NCBI RefSeq assembly: GCF_026240905.1
Contig: NZ_JAPEVI010000003.1
Coordinates: 124,001 to 188,000 of the forward strand
From: Roseibium salinum
Lineage (GTDB): Bacteria > Pseudomonadota > Alphaproteobacteria > Rhizobiales > Stappiaceae
Reading direction: 5' to 3'
Length of the DNA: 64,000 nt
The translations under genes were made by a program, and so were the position numbers. The notes below the pieces were generated by a model. That model made no database searches. It saw only the letters and a program-made list of their open reading frames with translations, and was not told where the DNA came from. Of this stretch, positions 16,704-26,094 are shown piece by piece (the stretch's first letter is position 1; every line of letters begins with the position of its first letter).

Positions 16704-17641
16704 TCTGAATCGCTGCCGGCGGCAGATAAAACGGTTTCGTCGCAAATCATGTAGCCGGGCAGCTGCGCCGCAAGCGCGTCGATGGCAACGCGCAGTTTGG
16801 GCGGCATGTAGGGTGTTTGCGTCCAGAGGGCGAAGGCATCGTAAAGATAGCCCGGTGTGCCGGTGAGGAGTTCGACCAGTTCGCCGGAACGGATGCGGTC
16901 GCGCACCAGCCAGGAGGGAAGCCAGGCCGGGCCTGCTCCGGCGGCCGCGGCGTCGGCGGCCGCTTCCAGGTCATCGACACGCAATCCGGCGGCGGGGAAC
17001 ACCTGGGCGGGCGGCCCGTCCTTCCGCGGAAACAGCCAGGGCGGCTGGGGACCGGTGCGATGGTAGAGAACCGCGCGGTGCCGAGCCAGATCGTCGAGCG
17101 AACCGGGCGCGCCATGCCGTTCGATATACTGCGGAGAGGCGCAGACTGTCATGCATTGGCGGGCGACACGGCGCGCGATTACGCCCGCCCGGTCATCGAG
17201 ACTGCCGGTGCGGATGGCGAGATCGTAGCCATCCTCAACCAGGTCGACGATGCGGTCGCTGTAGGACAGGTCCAGTTGGAGGCCGGGATGTTGCCTTGCA
17301 AGCTCCAGCAGGACCGGGGTCACGCAGCGGCGGCCGAAATGCATCGGCATGGTGACGCGCAGCCGGCCGCGTGGTTCCTTCAACTGATCGGCGACCAGCG
17401 CATCGGCGGCGTCGGCTTCCGCAAGCACGATCCGGCAGCGCTCGTAATATGCCTTGCCGAACTCTGTCAGGCTCTGCCGCCGGGTGGTGCGATGGATCAG
17501 GCGCGCGCCCAGGCGCTCCTCCAGAAAGCGGACATGCTTGCCGACCATCGGCCCGGACAGTCCAAGCGCCTCCGCGGCGGCCGCGAAGGATCCAAGGTCT
17601 GCAGCCTTGACGAAGACGGCCATGCTGGTCAGACGATCCAT
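16700..17641 (-). CDS. LysR-family transcriptional regulator
   Basis: This 313-residue regulator has the LysR helix-turn-helix at residues about 5-65 (FVKAADLGSFAAAAEALGLSGPMVGKHVRFLEERLGARLIHRTTR) and a periplasmic-binding-like effector domain. It is divergent from a quinone oxidoreductase-like gene. A perfect TTGCTGAT-N11-ATCAGCAA palindrome lies in the intergenic region and has the T-N11-A form of LysR boxes, so the oxidoreductase is the likely target. Confidence 0.9.
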   Translation of the reverse strand: MDRLTSMAVFVKAADLGSFAAAAEALGLSGPMVGKHVRFLEERLGARLIHRTTRRQSLTEFGKAYYERCRIVLAEADAADALVADQLKEPRGRLRVTMPMHFGRRCVTPVLLELARQHPGLQLDLSYSDRIVDLVEDGYDLAIRTGSLDDRAGVIARRVARQCMTVCASPQYIERHGAPGSLDDLARHRAVLYHRTGPQPPWLFPRKDGPPAQVFPAAGLRVDDLEAAADAAAAGAGPAWLPSWLVRDRIRSGELVELLTGTPGYLYDAFALWTQTPYMPPKLRVAIDALAAQLPGYMICDETVLSAAGSDSD

Positions 17642-17664
17642 TCAAAACCATTGGTTTATAGTGA

Positions 17665-17691
17665 TTGCTGATTATGCGTGTTTATCAGCAA
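17665..17691. promoter_or_regulatory. Predicted LysR binding site (TTGCTGAT-N11-ATCAGCAA)
   Basis: Eight-base arms at 17665-17672 and 17684-17691 are exact inverse complements around an 11-base spacer. The site is between the divergent LysR and oxidoreductase starts. Confidence 0.65.
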
Positions 17692-17741
17692 ATCCGCGCC
17701 TGTCATAGATCATTCAGTTCAACTGGTTTGGAGTGATCTCG

Positions 17742-18731
17742 ATGACACGTGTGGTTCGCTTTCATGAATATGGCGGTCCGGAAGTCTTGCGCCTGGAAGA
17801 AGTGGACATGCCAGCGCCCGGTGCCGGTGAGGTCCGGATCCGCGTCCGGGCGCTGGGCCTGAACCGCGCGGAAGCGCTGATGCGGGCCGGAACCTATATC
17901 GAAACGCCGGACCTGCCATCCGGCCTGGGGCTGGAGGCGGCGGGGCTCGTCGAAGCCGTTGGAGACGGCGTCGAGGGCCTGGTGCCCGGCGATGCGGTCA
18001 GCGTCGTTCCGCCGATCTCCATGGCGCGTTATCCCGCCTATGGAGACCTTGCCACCTTTCCGGCCCGTCACATCGTCAAGCATCCGCCGTCGCTTGGCTG
18101 GACGGAAGCCGCCGCGCTCTGGATGGCCGGCCTGACGGCCTATGGCGGCCTGATCGATCTCGCCGGGCTCGCGAAAGGGGAGTTCGTCGCCATTACCGCC
18201 GCATCCAGCAGTGTCGGCCTGGCGGCGATCCAGATCGCAAACCATGTCGGGGCAATCCCCGTTGCCATCACCCGCACCGGGCGCAAACGCCAGGCGCTCT
18301 ACGATGCAGGCGCTGCTTATGTGGTGGCTTCGGCCGAGGAAAACGTCGAGACCCGGCTCAAGGACATTGCCGGTCCGGGCGAGGTGCGGGTGGTGCTGGA
18401 TGCAGTCGGCGGCCCGATCCTGGAGCCCCTGACCGGGGCCATGTCCCGGGGCGGGATCCTTGTCGGATATGGCGGTCTCAGTCCGGAGCCGTCACCATTT
18501 CCGCTTTTTGCCGTGCTCAGCAAATGCCTGACCATGCGGGGATATCTCGTCCACGAAATCATCGCCGACCCTGAGAAACTTCAGGCCGCGAAAGCGTTCA
18601 TTCTTGCCGCCGTCGAAGCGGGAGCCTTGAGGCCCGTCATCGCAAAGACCTTCCGGTTCGAAGAGATCATCGAGGCGCATCGCTATCTTGAGAGCAACGC
18701 GCAGTTCGGGAAGGTTGTCGTGAACCTCTAG
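17742..18731 (+). CDS. Zinc-independent alcohol dehydrogenase / NADPH:quinone oxidoreductase family
   Basis: This 329-residue cytoplasmic medium-chain dehydrogenase has the N-terminal GroES-like domain (VRFHEYGGPEVLRLEEVDMPAPGAGEVRIRV...GLNRAEALMRAG) and a Rossmann domain (residues about 120-260) with the nucleotide-binding motif ASSSVGLAAIQIA, a variant of AxxGxxG. Zinc ligands of true alcohol dehydrogenases are absent, as in the quinone oxidoreductase subgroup. ATG at 17742 follows a GGAG site; a GTG at 17733 in frame is an alternative. Likely reduces a quinone or enone using NADPH and is probably controlled by the divergent LysR. Confidence 0.9.
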   Translation: MTRVVRFHEYGGPEVLRLEEVDMPAPGAGEVRIRVRALGLNRAEALMRAGTYIETPDLPSGLGLEAAGLVEAVGDGVEGLVPGDAVSVVPPISMARYPAYGDLATFPARHIVKHPPSLGWTEAAALWMAGLTAYGGLIDLAGLAKGEFVAITAASSSVGLAAIQIANHVGAIPVAITRTGRKRQALYDAGAAYVVASAEENVETRLKDIAGPGEVRVVLDAVGGPILEPLTGAMSRGGILVGYGGLSPEPSPFPLFAVLSKCLTMRGYLVHEIIADPEKLQAAKAFILAAVEAGALRPVIAKTFRFEEIIEAHRYLESNAQFGKVVVNL

Positions 18732-18778
18732 GATGCGCACCCTAGGCGGCGCGCGGCCGGTGCCCGCGCGCATGACCG

Positions 18779-19567
18779 TTACAGGGCCGGAAGGGGCGTC
18801 AGGGGAGCGTTCAGCCATTTTTCCGACAACCCGTTCAGCGCGCCGTTCAGCTTGTTGTGCAGAACGAAGACGTTGACCCACTGGAGCAGGTCGATGTTGC
18901 CGGATTTCACGCCGATATAGCAGGGCGAGTTGGCAATGATGAACTTGTTTTCCAGCTTGAGGTCCGGATTGTCGTTGGTGATGCCCAGCGCCACCATGTT
19001 GCCGGTGACGATCACATCCGCCTGGCCAGAGACATAGGCGGCAATGGTCGCCGCGTTGTCGCCGAAGCGGATGATTTCGGCGCCTTCAGGCGCGTCATCG
19101 GTGATGGCCAGGTCTTCCAGCGTGCCGCCGGTCACCGCGATGGTCTTGCCGGCGAAATCCGCGATGCTGGTGACCAGGACATCCGGCTTGGCAAACGCGC
19201 CGGAGAAGAACGGCGCATAGGCATGGGAGAACCAGATGGACTTGGCCCGCTCCGGATTGGCGCCGAGAGTGGCGACAACGAGGTCCACCCGGTCGGTCTC
19301 CAGGAACGGAATGCGCTGCTTGGAGGTCACCGGCACGAGTTCCAGTTCGACCCCGAGATCTTCGGCAATCATCTTGGCGACGTCGACATCGTAGCCGACA
19401 TATTCGCCCTCAGGGCCGAGCGAGCCGAAGGGCGGGAAGTTTTCCGGGATGCCGACGCGCACCTTGCCTGCCGACAGGATGTCCTTGAGTTCCGCCGAGG
19501 CCGGAGCGGTCATCAGCATTGCGGCGGCCAGGGCCGCGCCCGCCAGACCGGCTATTTTCTTGAACAT
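18779..19567 (-). CDS. Amino-acid ABC transporter substrate-binding protein
   Basis: This periplasmic binding protein has about 262 residues with a signal peptide (IAGLAGAALAAAMLMTAPASA). The mature part matches solute-binding family 3: GKVRVGIPENFPPFGSLGPEGEYVGYDVDVAKMIAEDLGV and VDLVVATLGANPERAKSIWFS, then GKTIAVTGGTLEDLAI. It should bind a polar or acidic amino acid or a derivative. ATG at 19567 is chosen (AAGGAG ten bases upstream); GTG at 19573 is an alternative. Two permease genes lie upstream in the same orientation. No ATPase gene is adjacent. Confidence 0.9.
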   Translation of the reverse strand: MFKKIAGLAGAALAAAMLMTAPASAELKDILSAGKVRVGIPENFPPFGSLGPEGEYVGYDVDVAKMIAEDLGVELELVPVTSKQRIPFLETDRVDLVVATLGANPERAKSIWFSHAYAPFFSGAFAKPDVLVTSIADFAGKTIAVTGGTLEDLAITDDAPEGAEIIRFGDNAATIAAYVSGQADVIVTGNMVALGITNDNPDLKLENKFIIANSPCYIGVKSGNIDLLQWVNVFVLHNKLNGALNGLSEKWLNAPLTPLPAL

Positions 19568-19607
19568 TTCCACTTAACTCCTTGCTTTCATCAAAAGACG
19601 GGAACAA

Positions 19608-20318
19608 TCAGGCGGCCGCGGTCGGGCGGCCCTTGGACGATGTGGAGCCGAGGCGTTTTTCCAGGCGACGGGACCACACGGACAACGGGAAACAGAGCGA
19701 AAAGTAGATCATCGCCATGATCGGATAGATGATGAAGGGCTGCGTGCCGGGGACCGATGCATTCGCCCAGCGCTTGCCGATGGCCATCAGGTCGTGAAAG
19801 CCGATGATATAGGCCAGCGACGTTCCCTTGATGATCTGCACCATGAAGCCGACCGTCGGCGCGATTGCCAGCCGGACGGCCTGGGGCAGGATGATCAGGA
19901 CCATGATCTGCACGAAGGTGAGGCCCAGGGCCTTGCCGCCTTCATGCTGGCCGGCGGGAATCGCCGTCAGCGCCCCGCGCCAGACCTCCGCCAGATAGGC
20001 GCTGGTATAGAGAGTCAGCGCGATGCCGGCCGCGTACCAGGGGTCGACCTGGATGTCGAACAGCCGCGGCACGCCGAGGCCGAACAGGAACAGCAGCATC
20101 AGGAGCGGGGCGGACTGGAACAGCCAGGTATAGGCCGCAAAGGCCCGGTTGAGCGGCTTGAGCGGCGACACCCGCGCGGCCGTCACGGCAAGGGCGATGA
20201 GACCGCCGCCCAGAAAGGCGATCAGCGACAGATAGATGGTGAATTGCGTGGCTTCCAGAAGCTGGAACAGCACGATGCCGAAGGGCTTGCCGAGAACGTC
20301 TGTAAAGATCTCCTTCAC
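19608..20318 (-). CDS. Amino-acid ABC transporter permease (HisM/HisQ type)
   Basis: This 236-residue inner-membrane permease has the HisMQ signature NRAFAAYTWLFQSAPLLMLLFLFGLG and the EAA loop EGGKALGLTFVQIMVLIILPQAVRLAI. The start is taken as GTG at 20318, which forms GTGA with the stop of the upstream permease and has GGAGG seven bases upstream; an ATG at 20333 is in frame. It pairs with the permease at 20315-20995 and the binding protein downstream. Confidence 0.9.
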   Translation of the reverse strand: MKEIFTDVLGKPFGIVLFQLLEATQFTIYLSLIAFLGGGLIALAVTAARVSPLKPLNRAFAAYTWLFQSAPLLMLLFLFGLGVPRLFDIQVDPWYAAGIALTLYTSAYLAEVWRGALTAIPAGQHEGGKALGLTFVQIMVLIILPQAVRLAIAPTVGFMVQIIKGTSLAYIIGFHDLMAIGKRWANASVPGTQPFIIYPIMAMIYFSLCFPLSVWSRRLEKRLGSTSSKGRPTAAA

Positions 20319-20995
20319 CGGACGGTCCTCCATTTGAACAGCCGGTCGTGCAGCATCGCCAGGGCGGTCTTGAAGGTCAGCGACATCAGAACGTAAATCA
20401 CCGTCAGCGTGAAGAATACCTCGAAGGAACGGAAGCTGCGGCTGTCGATGAAGAGCCCAGCCCAGGTGAGATCGGTAACGCTGATTTCCGAAATGACGCC
20501 GGTCGTCAGGAAGAGAAAGATGAACTGGCTGTTGAGCGAGGGATACATGGCGGCGGCTGCCTGCGGGAAGGTGATCTTCAGGAAGCAGAGCCAGCGCGGC
20601 AGGCCGAGCGCGTCGGCGGCCTCGGTCTGTCCGGAGCCGATGGAGGCAAGGCCGGCGCGCAGGATCTCCGCGAAATAGGCGGAAAAGTTCAGCGTCAGCG
20701 CCAGGAGCGCATGAGCCCAGAACGGCCACTGGTAGCCCAGCAGCAGCGGCAGGCCGAAGGCGACGAAGAACATCTGCACGATCAGCGGCGTGTTGCGGAT
20801 GAGTTCCACATAGACGGTTGCCACATGCGCCAGGACCGGGACCCTGTGATGGCGCACGGCGGCTATCAGGACGGCGAACAGAAATCCGAACAGCCCGCCG
20901 CCGACCGTCAGCGCCGCGCTGACCAGGGCTCCGTTGAAGAGCAGCCACAGATATTCATGATTACGGTAGATCTCGAAAAATCTAAGGTCGGCCAT
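20315..20995 (-). CDS. Amino-acid ABC transporter permease (HisM/HisQ type)
   Basis: This 226-residue permease is the first gene of the amino-acid importer operon. It contains VATVYVELIRNTPLIVQMFFVAFGLP, the family motif for the first loop, and the EAA segment EAADALGLPRWLCFLKITFPQAAA. It makes a heteromeric channel with the downstream permease. The cognate ATPase is not in this window; it may be encoded elsewhere or shared with another importer. Confidence 0.9.
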   Translation of the reverse strand: MADLRFFEIYRNHEYLWLLFNGALVSAALTVGGGLFGFLFAVLIAAVRHHRVPVLAHVATVYVELIRNTPLIVQMFFVAFGLPLLLGYQWPFWAHALLALTLNFSAYFAEILRAGLASIGSGQTEAADALGLPRWLCFLKITFPQAAAAMYPSLNSQFIFLFLTTGVISEISVTDLTWAGLFIDSRSFRSFEVFFTLTVIYVLMSLTFKTALAMLHDRLFKWRTVR

Positions 20996-21180
20996 GGTGC
21001 CGTCCGGATGAGTTCAACTGCAAGGACAAGCGTCATCCCCTGTTTTTGGTTTTGGCCGTCATCCGCAATAATCGTGCCATGCCGGTGAGGGACATCTGAC
21101 GCCGGGTAAACGGCTGGCATTTGAACGCCTTGCCTTGCCCGGGAAGGATCCCGCCGCGCTCCGTGCCGGTTTTTTATGCG

Positions 21181-21300
21181 TTTGCCCAACTGGTGGGCGC
21201 GTTGTGCGATTTCGTCGCTTGTCGTCAGCCACACGCCTTCGCGGGAAGTGATGTAATCCTGAACTTTGGTGAAAAGCACTTCGGACAAGACTGACGACAC
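21181..21300 (-). pseudogene. Possible C-terminal relic of a polysaccharide deacetylase gene
   Basis: Reading leftward, VQDYITSREGVWLTTSDEIAQ resembles the ending of polysaccharide deacetylase/allantoinase-like proteins (SREGVWLTTSDEIA). No upstream catalytic part exists here, and the frame continues into unrelated sequence. The gap 20996-21489 holds nothing else that I can support. Low confidence. Confidence 0.3.
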
Positions 21301-21442
21301 TGCAAGCGGCCGCCGTGCGTTGCCTCGGCGGTTGCGGCCTTTGCTGAATCGGCTTACATCGGCCTTGGAGCAAACTGACTCTCAATCGCTTGAAATCCTT
21401 GGAACAAATTTCGCTTGAGGGCGATGGGAGCTGCATTTTGAT

Positions 21443-21454
21443 TGACGTATGTCA
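21443..21454. promoter_or_regulatory. LacI-type operator-like site before regulator gene
   Basis: TTGACGTATGTCAG at 21442-21455 is a variant of the stronger palindrome GACATACGTATGTC found at 22659-22672, in front of the transporter. It lies just upstream of the regulator start and suggests autoregulation. Confidence 0.45.
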
Positions 21455-21489
21455 GTTCGCCGCGCAGATTAGCCTGCCCTGGAGGTGGA

Positions 21490-22518
21490 ATGGCCAAACC
21501 GACCGTACATGATATTGCGCGCGAGGCCGGTGTCAGCCTGTCGACGGTCGACAGGGTCCTGAACGGCCGGGCGGATGTCAGGCCCAAGAATGCCGAACGG
21601 GTCAAGGCGGCGGTCGAAAGGCTCGGCTATGTGCGCGACACCCATGCCGCCAATCTCGCCAAGCAGCGGCGTTACAAATTCGTCTTCGTGCTTCCCGAGG
21701 GCCCCAATCATTTTGTCGAGACGATCGTGGCCGCGGTGCGTGAGGCGGGCTATGCGCAGGCGAGCGACAGGGTGGATGTGGCGATCATGCCCGTCAATGC
21801 CGGCGACCCGCACGCGATCGTCGCCCGCCTGCAAACGCTCGATCTCCACTCGCTGGACGGTGTGGCGATCATGGTGCCGGAAACCCCGCAGGTCCGCGAT
21901 GCCATCGCGCATATCAGGGAAGCCGGTATTCACGTCGTCGCCTTCGTCTCCGATCTTCCGAACTCGAAATGCGACCACTTCGTCGGCATCGACAACTTTT
22001 CCGCCGGGCAGACGGCCGGAGCCCTGCTTGGAAAGTTCCTGCGCAACGAAACCGGAAGCATCCTGGTCGTCACCAATTCCATGGTGGCCCGCGACAGCAT
22101 CGAGCGGCGCTATGGTATGGACGAGGTGGTGTCACGGGATTTCCCGCGCCTGAGAGCCCTGCCGACGATCGAATTCTACGACGACCCGCAGCGCATCCGG
22201 GAAACCCTCGCGCATGCGCTCACCGCCCATCCCGACCTCAAGGCGGTCTATTCCATGGGCTCGGGCAATGCGGTGATGCTCGATGCCTTGCGGGACAATG
22301 CGGATGTGAAGGACCTGGTGGTGATTGCCCACGACCTGACCGCCGTGACGCGGCAGGGCCTCACGGATGGCGAGATCGATGCGGTGATCGCCCAGAATGT
22401 CGGCCATCTCGTCCGCAGCGCCCTGCGCGTCATGCGTGCCAAGTGCGACGCTACGGTCATTTTCGAGGCCCAGGAGCAGATCCGCATCGAGATCATCCTG
22501 CGCGAGAACCTTTATTGA
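21490..22518 (+). CDS. LacI-family transcriptional regulator
   Basis: This 342-residue regulator has the canonical LacI helix-turn-helix (VHDIAREAGVSLSTVDRVLNGRADVRPKNAERVKAAVERLGY) and a periplasmic-binding-like sugar domain. The ATG at 21490 follows GGAGGTGG. It precedes and is co-oriented with the sugar/polyol ABC operon, whose promoter region has matching palindromes; it should repress that operon until an inducer sugar or polyol binds. Confidence 0.92.
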   Translation: MAKPTVHDIAREAGVSLSTVDRVLNGRADVRPKNAERVKAAVERLGYVRDTHAANLAKQRRYKFVFVLPEGPNHFVETIVAAVREAGYAQASDRVDVAIMPVNAGDPHAIVARLQTLDLHSLDGVAIMVPETPQVRDAIAHIREAGIHVVAFVSDLPNSKCDHFVGIDNFSAGQTAGALLGKFLRNETGSILVVTNSMVARDSIERRYGMDEVVSRDFPRLRALPTIEFYDDPQRIRETLAHALTAHPDLKAVYSMGSGNAVMLDALRDNADVKDLVVIAHDLTAVTRQGLTDGEIDAVIAQNVGHLVRSALRVMRAKCDATVIFEAQEQIRIEIILRENLY

Positions 22519-22629
22519 GCAGATTTTCGCACAAGTTTCGCACAGACGTTAATCAGTAAATTCCTATCTGAATCAATGTCCTGAAGCTGGATCACAGCTT
22601 TTTGGTAAGAATTTTGACTCTCAAAAAGA

Positions 22630-22672
22630 AATACGTATGTCAATTTGTGGATTGACGAGACATACGTATGTC
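22630..22672. promoter_or_regulatory. Predicted LacI operators upstream of sugar ABC operon
   Basis: A perfect palindrome GACATACGTATGTC lies at 22659-22672 with a second related site AATACGTATGTCAAT at 22630-22644. The two share the ACGTATGTCAAT half. Nearby TTGAC (22652-22656) could be part of the promoter. The regulator at 21490-22518 is the obvious candidate to bind. Confidence 0.6.
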
Positions 22673-22752
22673 AATTAGGTTGATCCTGCACTTGGAGGAG
22701 TGCTGCTGCCCGGCGGGCGCCGGTGCGCGATCATTTCGGGAGGAAATCACCC

Positions 22753-24071
22753 ATGAAGACTGCGAAACTTCTCGCGGCAACCGCTCTCGTGGCGGTGAGC
22801 GGACTTAACGTGTCGAATGCGCGGGCCGACGACCTGACGCTGTGCTGGGCCGCTTGGGATCCGGCCAATGCGCTGGTTGAACTGTCCAAGGAATTTGAAG
22901 CCGAATCCGGCCACACGATGCATTTCGAATTCGTGCCCTGGCCGAATTTTGCGTCCCGCATGCTCAACGAGCTGAACTCCGGCGGCAAGCTGTGCGACCT
23001 TCTGATCGGCGACAGCCAGTGGATCGGCGGCGGCGCCGAAAACGGCCATTATGTCAAGCTGAACGACTTCTTCGACAGGGAAGGCATCAGCATGGACGAT
23101 TTCGCCCCGGCGACCGTCCATGCCTATTCCACCTGGCCGAAGGGATCGCCGAACTATTACGCATTGCCGGCCATGGGCGATGCGAACGGCTGGTTCTACC
23201 GCAAGGACTGGTTCGAAAATCCGGACCTGAGCGCGGAATTCAAGGACAAGCACGGCCGGGATCTCGCCCCGCCGACGACCCAGGCGGAGCTGCTTGAGGT
23301 CGCCCAGTTCTTCCAGGGCCGCGAGATCGACGGCAAGACCCGCTACGGCGCGGCGATCTTCACCGAGCGCGGTTCGGAAGGCATCACCATGGGCGCCACC
23401 AGCGCCATGTATCCCTTCGGCTTCAAATACGAAATGACGCCGGGCCAATACGACATGGAAGGCGCGGTGAACTCGGCGGAAGCCGTGGCCGGCCTGGAGT
23501 TCTACAAGGAGCTCTACAAGACAGCGACACCCCCGGCTACACCGACAGCTACATGGAACAGTCGCTCGATGCGTTCAAGTCGGGCCAGGTGGCCATGGCG
23601 ATGAACTGGTTCGCCTTCTTCCCCGGCCTTTATGCCGACCCGGATGTCGGCGGCGACAAGATCGGTTTCTTCGTCAATCCGGAGCAGAACGTGCCGGCCT
23701 CGACGCTCGGCGGGCAGGGGATCTCGGTGGTCGCCTATTCCGACAAGCAGGATGCGGCGCTGGAATACGTCAAGTGGTTCGCCCAGCCCTCGGTTCAGAA
23801 GAAGTGGTGGGATCTCGGCGGCTATTCCTGTCACCTCAGCGTGCTGAACGATCCCGGTTTTGCCGAGAGCGCCCCCTTCGCTCCCGACTTCCTTCTGGCC
23901 ATGGAGAACGTCAAGGATTTCTGGCAGGAGCCGGCCTATGCCGAGCTGCTGCTGGCGATGCAGAAACGGCTGCATGACTATGTGGTCGCCGACCAGGGCA
24001 CGGCGCAGGAAGCGCTCGACAAGCTGATCGAGGACTGGACCGAGGTCTTCGAGGACGAAGGCAAGCTCTAG
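22753..24071 (+). pseudogene. Sugar ABC transporter substrate-binding protein, frameshifted at a C-run
   Basis: This is a periplasmic sugar-binding protein (solute-binding family 1) with a signal peptide (MKTAKLLAATALVAVSGLNVSNARA). The reading frame breaks near 23530: the upstream frame gives ...YKELYKTATPP then nonsense, while the downstream frame resumes as GYTDSYMEQSLDAFKSGQVAM and runs to 24071. The junction is a run of five C at 23530-23534; six C would give one open frame of about 439 residues. If the lesion is real, the importer lacks its binding protein; if it is a sequence error, the gene is intact. ATG at 22753 follows GGGAGGAAATC. First gene of the transport operon. Confidence 0.85.
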
Positions 24072-24085
24072 GGTCCGTACCCTAG
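24068..24085. promoter_or_regulatory. Palindrome overlapping binding-protein stop codon
   Basis: CTAGGGT-CCGT-ACCCTAG is a perfect inverted repeat that includes the TAG stop codon at 24069-24071. It precedes a 120-base gap with further hairpin potential before the first permease gene and may stabilise or attenuate the polycistronic transcript, as often seen after binding-protein genes. Confidence 0.4.
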
Positions 24086-24208
24086 GCAGCCGGTCAACCG
24101 GCAAACAGCAGGCGGCCCGTCCATCAGGCGGGCTGCCTCACCCTGAAAGGCCGGCCCGGGCTCCTGGCCCCGCGTCTTTCCGGAACCGTTTCTCCAAAAG
24201 AGCGTCAC

Positions 24209-25156
24209 ATGTCCGACACCCCCATAGACCGCGTTGCAAAGGCGACGCCGCCCTCCGTGGCCGCGAAGATCCGAGGGTTTTCCGATCGCACGATCGCCTG
24301 GCTTTTCGTCGCGCCGACGATCTTCCTGCTGCTTGCGGTGAACATCTTTCCGCTGCTCTGGACGATCAACCTGAGCTTCACCAATTTTCGCGCCAACCGG
24401 CCGGGCCGCGAGGTCGACTATATCGGCTTGCGCAACTACCAGCGCATCCTGACCGACGGCGACATCTGGCTGACCATGCAGGCGACGGCGCATTTCCTGT
24501 TCTGGACGATTGTCCTGCAGGTGCTGATCGGTTTCACGCTGGCCTGGCTGATCAACCGGAAGTTCAAGGGCAACGACCTTTGGACCACCCTGATCGTGCT
24601 GCCGATGATGCTGTCGCCGGCCGTGGTCGGCAACTTCTGGACCTTCCTCTACCAGCCGCAGATCGGCCTGTTCAATTACGGCGTTTCCTTTTTCACCGGC
24701 ATCGATCCGTCCTCCTTCCAGATGATCGGCGATGTCGACCTGGCGCCCTGGGCGATCATCATCGTCGACACCTGGATGTGGACGCCTTTCGTGATGCTCA
24801 TCTGCCTCGCCGGGCTGAGGTCGATACCGGACTATATCTACGAGGCCGCGGAGATCGACCGGGCGAGCAAGTGGCGCCAGTTCTGGACCATCACCGTGCC
24901 CATGGTGCTGCCGTTCCTGATGCTGGCCGTCCTGTTCCGCGGCATCGAGAACTTCAAGATGTTCGACCTGGTGGTGCAGCTGACCGGCGGCGGACCGGGG
25001 TCGGTGACCGAACTCACCTCCATCAACCTCAAGCGGGAAGCATTCGAGAAGTGGCGTACGGGCTATGCCTCGGCCTACGCGATCGTCCTGTTCGTGACCG
25101 TGTTCGGCCTCGCCTCGATCTACGTCAAAGCCCTCAACAAGGTGAAAGAAAGATGA
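24209..25156 (+). CDS. Sugar ABC transporter permease (MalF/UgpA type)
   Basis: This 315-residue inner-membrane permease has six hydrophobic segments and the EAA loop YEAAEIDRASKWRQFWTITVPMVLP. Family features LFVAPTIFLLLAVNIFPLLWTINLSFTNF at the N-terminus match the MalF/UgpA group. It is joined to the next permease by ATGA overlap, forming the heterodimeric channel of the operon. Confidence 0.92.
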   Translation: MSDTPIDRVAKATPPSVAAKIRGFSDRTIAWLFVAPTIFLLLAVNIFPLLWTINLSFTNFRANRPGREVDYIGLRNYQRILTDGDIWLTMQATAHFLFWTIVLQVLIGFTLAWLINRKFKGNDLWTTLIVLPMMLSPAVVGNFWTFLYQPQIGLFNYGVSFFTGIDPSSFQMIGDVDLAPWAIIIVDTWMWTPFVMLICLAGLRSIPDYIYEAAEIDRASKWRQFWTITVPMVLPFLMLAVLFRGIENFKMFDLVVQLTGGGPGSVTELTSINLKREAFEKWRTGYASAYAIVLFVTVFGLASIYVKALNKVKER

Positions 25157-26094
25157 GCAGTTATTCGATCACCGAACCGTCTCCGCGGCAGAAATGGGCC
25201 GCCGGCACGCTGGTCATCGCCTATGCGGTCATCACCCTGCTGCCGCTGGTCTGGATCCTGACGACCGGCTTCAAGTCGCCGGTCGACGCCATCGCCTATC
25301 CGCCGAAAATCGTTTTCGAGCCCTCGCTTGAAGGCTATGTGAACCTCTTTACGACGCGCACACGGGTCACGCCCGAGCAGCTCGAGGCCCTGCCGCCTCC
25401 GGCGACCTGGTACGAAGAGATCGTCCGCGACCGCGACATGGTGATCGCCGGCCCGTCGCGCTATGGCGAGCGGTTCCTGAATTCCGTGATCATCGGCTTC
25501 GGCTCCACCTTCCTGTCGGTCTTCCTCGGAACGCTGGCGGCCTATGCCTTTTCCAGGTTCAAGATACCGCTGAAGGACGATCTACTGTTCTTCATCCTCT
25601 CCACCCGGATGATGCCGCCAATCGCCGTCGCCATCCCGATCTTCCTGATGTTCCGCACGCTGGGACTTTCCGACACCCATCTCGGCATGATCCTGCTCTA
25701 TACGGCGGTGAACATCTCGCTGGCGGTCTGGCTTTTGAAAGGCTTCATCGACGAGATCCCGCGCGAATACGAGGAAGCGGCGCTGATCGACGGCTACACG
25801 CGCTTCCAGGCCTTCTACAAGGTCGTGCTGCCGCAGGCGGCAACGGGGATCGCCTCGACCGCCATCTTCTGCCTGATCTTTTCGTGGAACGAATATGCGT
25901 TCGCGGTGCTGCTGACATCCGGCACGGCCCAGACGGCGCCGCCCTTCATCCCGACCATCATCGGCGTCGGCGGCCAGGACTGGCCGGCGGTGGCGGCGGG
26001 CGCAACGCTGTTCCTCGTGCCCGTCATGGTCTTCACCATCCTGCTGCGCAAGCATCTTCTGCGTGGCATCACATTCGGAGCGGTACGCAAATGA
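25153..26094 (+). CDS. Sugar ABC transporter permease (MalG/UgpE type)
   Basis: This 313-residue permease has the EAA loop YEEAALIDGYTRFQAFYKVVLPQAATG and the C-terminal positive end HLLRGITFGAVRK characteristic of MalG-like subunits. It overlaps the preceding permease and the next small gene, each by four bases (ATGA), which supports tight translational coupling. A periplasmic insertion of about 40 residues near residue 65-105 (TTRTRVTPEQLEAL...) is unusual for the family in length but occurs in polyol importers. Confidence 0.92.
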   Translation: MSSYSITEPSPRQKWAAGTLVIAYAVITLLPLVWILTTGFKSPVDAIAYPPKIVFEPSLEGYVNLFTTRTRVTPEQLEALPPPATWYEEIVRDRDMVIAGPSRYGERFLNSVIIGFGSTFLSVFLGTLAAYAFSRFKIPLKDDLLFFILSTRMMPPIAVAIPIFLMFRTLGLSDTHLGMILLYTAVNISLAVWLLKGFIDEIPREYEEAALIDGYTRFQAFYKVVLPQAATGIASTAIFCLIFSWNEYAFAVLLTSGTAQTAPPFIPTIIGVGGQDWPAVAAGATLFLVPVMVFTILLRKHLLRGITFGAVRK

